The position numbers were made by a program, and so were the translations under genes. The notes under the pieces are model-generated. The model searched no databases, had not been told where the DNA came from, and saw nothing but the letters and a program-made list of their open reading frames with translations. From Svornostia sp051306365 (lineage in GTDB: Bacteria > Actinomycetota > Thermoleophilia > Solirubrobacterales > Solirubrobacteraceae): 33,439 nucleotides of DNA. Below are positions 30,568-33,439 of this stretch, one piece after another. The stretch lies in NCBI GenBank assembly GCA_051306365.1, contig JBPPNC010000186.1, positions 1-33,439 of the forward strand. The letters are read 5' to 3'. The stretch's first letter is position 1. Every line of letters begins with the position of its first letter.

Positions 30568-31500
30568 ATGTCGCTGCGGCGGGCACTCACGGAGGCGGGC
30601 GGCACACAGGCGCCGAGCACGCGCGGGGCATGGCTGCATGAGCTCCTGCTCGAGGAGCTCCGCACGGGCGCACACGAGCTCACGCAGGCACGTTCGGGCC
30701 GGGACCGTCCCGTGGTGGTCGCGTTCGCCTCCGCGGACGCGATGCTGCTCGCGGCGCTGCCCGTCGACGCGAAGCTCCGCGCCGACCCCGCCGTCGTGAC
30801 CGACCGCCAGTGGCTGCTCACCGCCGCCACGGTCGGCGCGCTCATCGACGTGACCGGCCCGCCACCGCCAGGTTCCATCGCCGACCTGCAGCTCACGTGC
30901 GGAGAGCTCGACGGCTTCCTCGTCCTCGGCTACCCGCAGGCCGAGCCGGAGCCCGACGTCGCCGTCTACGCTTTCGAGGAGCAGGCCGCACAGCTCGACC
31001 GCCTGCGCACCTCGCCCTCGGCGCTGCCGATCGGCGCGTTCCGCGGCTCGCAGGACGCGCTCAGCCCGCCCGTCGGCGCCGTCCATCCGCTGCGCGTGGC
31101 GGAGGCCATCGCCCGGTTCGGCGGGCGCCCGGCCGAGCGCGACGACGACGTCGCCAACGACGACCAGGTCCTCGCGCTGTTCGAAGGAAGCGGCGGTGTC
31201 TCGCGCCCGCACGAGGACCCCGATCCCGCGCGGCGCGTGGCGCGGCGCATCCTCCAGCGGCTCGCCGGGATGGGCAAGTGGGGCGGCTACCACACGGAGT
31301 TCGCCCACCTCTCCCGCGGCTTCGCGGGCAACGACCGAGAGCTGGCCGAGCGTGTCGGGGAATCGCTGCTCGCAGGAGGCCTGCTGCAGGAGAAGCCGTC
31401 GGTCGGACAGCGCCACGTGTACCTCAACCCCAAGCGCGCCGCCCACATCTACGCGCTCGTCGAACGAGGCGAGGTGCCACCAAATGTCACGCTCCCGTAA
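30568..31500 (+). CDS. Unrecognised protein with possible C-terminal winged helix
   Basis: Cytoplasmic protein of 310 residues without a family I can name. Residues about 1-40 are helical (AWLHELLLEELRTGAHEL). Residues about 45-190 look like an alpha/beta domain (RPVVVAFASADAMLLAALP, WLLTAATVGALIDVTG, LDGFLVLGYP, AVYAFEEQAAQLDRL). The last 90 residues (RRILQRLAGMGKWGGYHTEFAHLSRGF, then LAERVGESLLAGGLLQEKPSVGQRHVYLNPKRAAHIYAL) have the shape of a winged helix with a wing hairpin. It is divergent from the nuclease-like gene with a shared 47-base promoter region, and lies 10 bases before the acyl-CoA synthetase start. It may be a regulator or partner of the nuclease-like protein. Confidence 0.6.
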   Translation: MSLRRALTEAGGTQAPSTRGAWLHELLLEELRTGAHELTQARSGRDRPVVVAFASADAMLLAALPVDAKLRADPAVVTDRQWLLTAATVGALIDVTGPPPPGSIADLQLTCGELDGFLVLGYPQAEPEPDVAVYAFEEQAAQLDRLRTSPSALPIGAFRGSQDALSPPVGAVHPLRVAEAIARFGGRPAERDDDVANDDQVLALFEGSGGVSRPHEDPDPARRVARRILQRLAGMGKWGGYHTEFAHLSRGFAGNDRELAERVGESLLAGGLLQEKPSVGQRHVYLNPKRAAHIYALVERGEVPPNVTLP

Positions 31501-31510
31501 ATTCCCCGAT

Positions 31511-33124
31511 ATGCAACTCGGCGTCATTGGAACGAAGCTCCACACGCTGCGCCAGCTCCTGCGCACAGGGATCGCGCGCCCCATGGCGCCAGGGCGACTC
31601 ATCGGGCTCGCCAAGGGGTTGAAGGCGTACGGTCCGACGCCCGCCGGCGGGTACGCTGCGGCGGCCGGCGCGTGCGGCGATCGCCCGGCGATCATCGACG
31701 AGCTCGGCGTGCTCACCTTCGGCCAGGTCCACCGCCGGACGAACGCGCTCGCGCACTCGTTCGCGGCCCGCGGGATCCAGGAGGGCGACAACGTCGCGCT
31801 GCTGTGCCGCAACCACCGCGGCTTCGTCGAGGCGACCATCGCGCTCTCCAAGCTCGGCGCGCACGCCCTCTACCTCAACACGATGTTCGCGGGGCCGCAG
31901 ATCACCGACGTCTGCGAACGCGAGCAGCCGACGGCGCTCGTCTACGACGAGGAGTTCACCGAGCTCTGTGCCGGTGCCGGGGGCCACCTCCAGCGCTTCG
32001 TCGCCTGGACGGACACCGAGGGCCCGCGCACCGAGGAGACGCTGTCGGAGCTCGTCGCGACCGGCGACCCGACGGACGTCGATCCGCCGGAGGAGCCCGG
32101 GCGCATCGTCATCCTCACGAGCGGCACGACCGGCACCCCGAAGGGCGCCGCGCGGCCGCAGCCGAAGTCGCTCGATCCGGCCGCGTCGCTCTTCAGCAAG
32201 ATCCCGCTGAAGGCCCAGGAGCACACGATGATCGCCGCGCCGCTCTTCCACTCGTGGGGTCTCGCGCACTTCTTCCTCGCGATGTCGCTGCGCTCCACCA
32301 TCGTGCTGCGCCGCCGGTTCGATCCGGAGGGCACCGTCGCCGCCCTCGCCGAGCATCGGTGCAGCGCGCTCATCGTCGTCCCGGTGATGATCCAGCGCAT
32401 CCTCGACCTGGGCCCCGAGACCCTCGGGAAGTACGACACGTCCTCGCTGAAGGTCATCGCCGCGTCGGGGTCGGCGTTCCCGGGCTCGCTCGCCATCGAG
32501 ACGATGGACCAGTTCGGGGAGGTTCTCTACAACCTCTACGGGTCGACCGAGGTCGCGTGGGCGACGATCGCCACGCCCGAGGATCTGCGTGCCGCGCCGG
32601 GCACCGCCGGCCGCCCGCCGCACGGCACGGTCGTCCGCCTGTACGACGAGCAGGGCCGCGAGGTCCCGCAGGGCCGGGTCGGCCGCATCTTCGTCGGCAA
32701 CGAGGTCCAGTTCGAGGGCTACACCGGCGGGGGTGGCAAGGAGATCATCGACGGCCTGATGAGTTCCGGCGACGTCGGCCACTTCGATGAGGACGGCCGC
32801 CTGTTCATCGACGGCCGCGACGACGAGATGATCATCTCGGGCGGCGAGAACGTCTTCCCGCGTGAGGTCGAGGACCTGCTCGCGAGCCACGACGCGGTCC
32901 ACGAGGTCGCGGTCCTCGGTGTCGACGACGCCGACTGGGGCCAGCGGCTCGTCGCCTTCGTGGTCGTCCACGAGGACGGCGCGATCACCGAGGACGACCT
33001 GAAGGACCACGTCAAGGTCAACCTCGCCCGCTACAAGGTGCCGCGCGAGATCTATATCGTGGACGAGCTGCCGCGCAACGCCACGGGCAAGATCCTCAAG
33101 CGCGAGCTGCGCGAGCAGGTCTAG
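31511..33124 (+). CDS. AMP-forming fatty acyl-CoA synthetase (FadD-like)
   Basis: ANL-superfamily ligase of 537 residues. It activates a carboxylic acid with ATP, then makes the CoA thioester. Motifs in order: P-loop TSGTTGTPKG (about 203-212), LFHSWGLAHFF, the YGSTE motif (A5), GDVGHFDEDGRLFIDGRDDEMIISGGENVFPREVE (A7/A8, with the hinge residue region) and NATGKILKREL with the adenylation-step Lys. No signal or membrane anchor. The ATG at 31511 is used, 10 bases after the preceding stop; ATG 31484 would overlap that gene by 17 bases and add nine residues. Substrate unknown; medium- to long-chain fatty acids are typical. Its end overlaps the convergent dehydrogenase by 29 bases. Confidence 0.93.
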   Translation: MQLGVIGTKLHTLRQLLRTGIARPMAPGRLIGLAKGLKAYGPTPAGGYAAAAGACGDRPAIIDELGVLTFGQVHRRTNALAHSFAARGIQEGDNVALLCRNHRGFVEATIALSKLGAHALYLNTMFAGPQITDVCEREQPTALVYDEEFTELCAGAGGHLQRFVAWTDTEGPRTEETLSELVATGDPTDVDPPEEPGRIVILTSGTTGTPKGAARPQPKSLDPAASLFSKIPLKAQEHTMIAAPLFHSWGLAHFFLAMSLRSTIVLRRRFDPEGTVAALAEHRCSALIVVPVMIQRILDLGPETLGKYDTSSLKVIAASGSAFPGSLAIETMDQFGEVLYNLYGSTEVAWATIATPEDLRAAPGTAGRPPHGTVVRLYDEQGREVPQGRVGRIFVGNEVQFEGYTGGGGKEIIDGLMSSGDVGHFDEDGRLFIDGRDDEMIISGGENVFPREVEDLLASHDAVHEVAVLGVDDADWGQRLVAFVVVHEDGAITEDDLKDHVKVNLARYKVPREIYIVDELPRNATGKILKRELREQV

Positions 33125-33439
33125 CGACGTCGAGGACCGCGGCGCCCTCCAGGCGCCCGGCGCGCAGGTCGGCCAGCGCCCGTTCGGCGTCCTGGAGTGG
33201 GTACGCCGTCGTGCGCGTGCGGACGTCTGCACGCCGGGCGGCATCGAGGAACAGTGTGCCGTCCTCCCGCGTGAGATTGGCGACCGAGCGGATGACCCGT
33301 TCGCCCCACAGGTCGGCGTACGGGAAACTCGGGATGTCGCTCATGTGGATGCCGCCGCACACCACGCTGCCGCCCTTGCCGACGGCGCGCAGCGCGGCGG
33401 GGACGAGCGGCCCGACCGGGGCGAAGATGAGTGCGGCGT
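33096..33439 (-). CDS. Zinc-type alcohol dehydrogenase, C-terminal part (5' end outside window)
   Basis: The open frame continues to the window edge and ends at 33096. The visible 114 residues are the end of a medium-chain dehydrogenase: ALIFAPVGPLVPAALRAVGKGGSVVCGGIHMSDIPSF is the last strand-loop of the Rossmann domain, followed by LWGERVIRSVANLTREDG and YPLQDAERALADLRAGRLEGAAVLDV, the closing part of the catalytic domain. The catalytic zinc ligands lie in the missing part. The group is a zinc-binding alcohol dehydrogenase of the AdhP-like kind that oxidises alcohols with NAD. A GTG at 33363-33365 is inside the domain and not the real start. Confidence 0.88.
   Translation of the reverse strand, partial: AALIFAPVGPLVPAALRAVGKGGSVVCGGIHMSDIPSFPYADLWGERVIRSVANLTREDGTLFLDAARRADVRTRTTAYPLQDAERALADLRAGRLEGAAVLDVARPARAARA

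Noticed and set aside
1..33439. tRNA, rRNA, insertion sequence, integrase or phage genes
   Set aside because: No cloverleaf, rRNA stretch, transposase motif or terminal inverted repeats of an insertion sequence were recognised on either strand by reading.

Overview
The window is very GC-rich, gene-dense bacterial DNA with GC/GTG starts, many ATGA/GTGA start-stop overlaps, few clear Shine-Dalgarno sites and several promoter-like hexamers placed directly before start codons. The zinc-binding (four-Cys) L28 protein, the bifunctional ribBA, the recG-rsmD-coaD-DivIVA-like order, the DUF222/HNH gene and the stand-alone cell-envelope glycosyltransferases all point to an actinomycete. My best guess is a deep-branching Actinobacterium of the Thermoleophilia/Solirubrobacterales type; this is inferred from gene content and style, not from a marker-gene comparison.

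Layout. (1) 1-1302: a zinc-ribbon protein tail, rpe, and a decayed response-regulator pseudogene. (2) 1337-5788: a MacB/FtsX-type ABC exporter pair and an AI-2E-family membrane protein. (3) 5785-7140, minus strand: a secreted RTX-type calcium-binding repeat protein. (4) 7277-8572: a DUF222/HNH endonuclease preceded by a LexA-type SOS box. (5) 8580-12539, minus strand: a PfkB kinase remnant, a class II aldolase, a flippase-like membrane protein, a methyltransferase and a polyprenyl-phosphate-type GT2 glycosyltransferase. (6) 12572-15815, divergent: two multi-pass GT-C-like glycosyltransferases; with the GT2 and flippase they form an envelope-glycan locus. (7) 15839-19281: the riboflavin operon ribD-ribE-ribBA-ribH. 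(8) 19328-24191: a small membrane protein, rpmB, a PRC-barrel-like protein, recG, rsmD, coaD and a DivIVA-like coiled-coil protein. (9) 24188-28640: a TetR regulator divergent from a Tat-exported flavin amine oxidase and a secreted neutral ceramidase, with a palindromic operator between them. (10) 28656-28953: two 61-bp-period palindromic repeat units abutting the frameshifted tail of a macro-domain gene. (11) 28961-31500: acylphosphatase, a coiled-coil PD-(D/E)XK nuclease-like protein and, divergently, an unrecognised protein with a possible C-terminal winged helix. (12) 31511-33439: an acyl-CoA synthetase and the C-terminal part of a zinc-type alcohol dehydrogenase.

The housekeeping blocks (rpe, rib operon, rpmB-recG-rsmD-coaD) are ordinary. 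The less ordinary material lies between them: three gene remnants (response regulator, kinase, macro domain), the SOS-box/HNH unit, the exported oxidase-ceramidase pair, the palindrome array, and the nuclease-like/winged-helix divergent pair, which is the best candidate for something undescribed. No tRNA, rRNA, CRISPR array, insertion sequence or phage gene was recognised.
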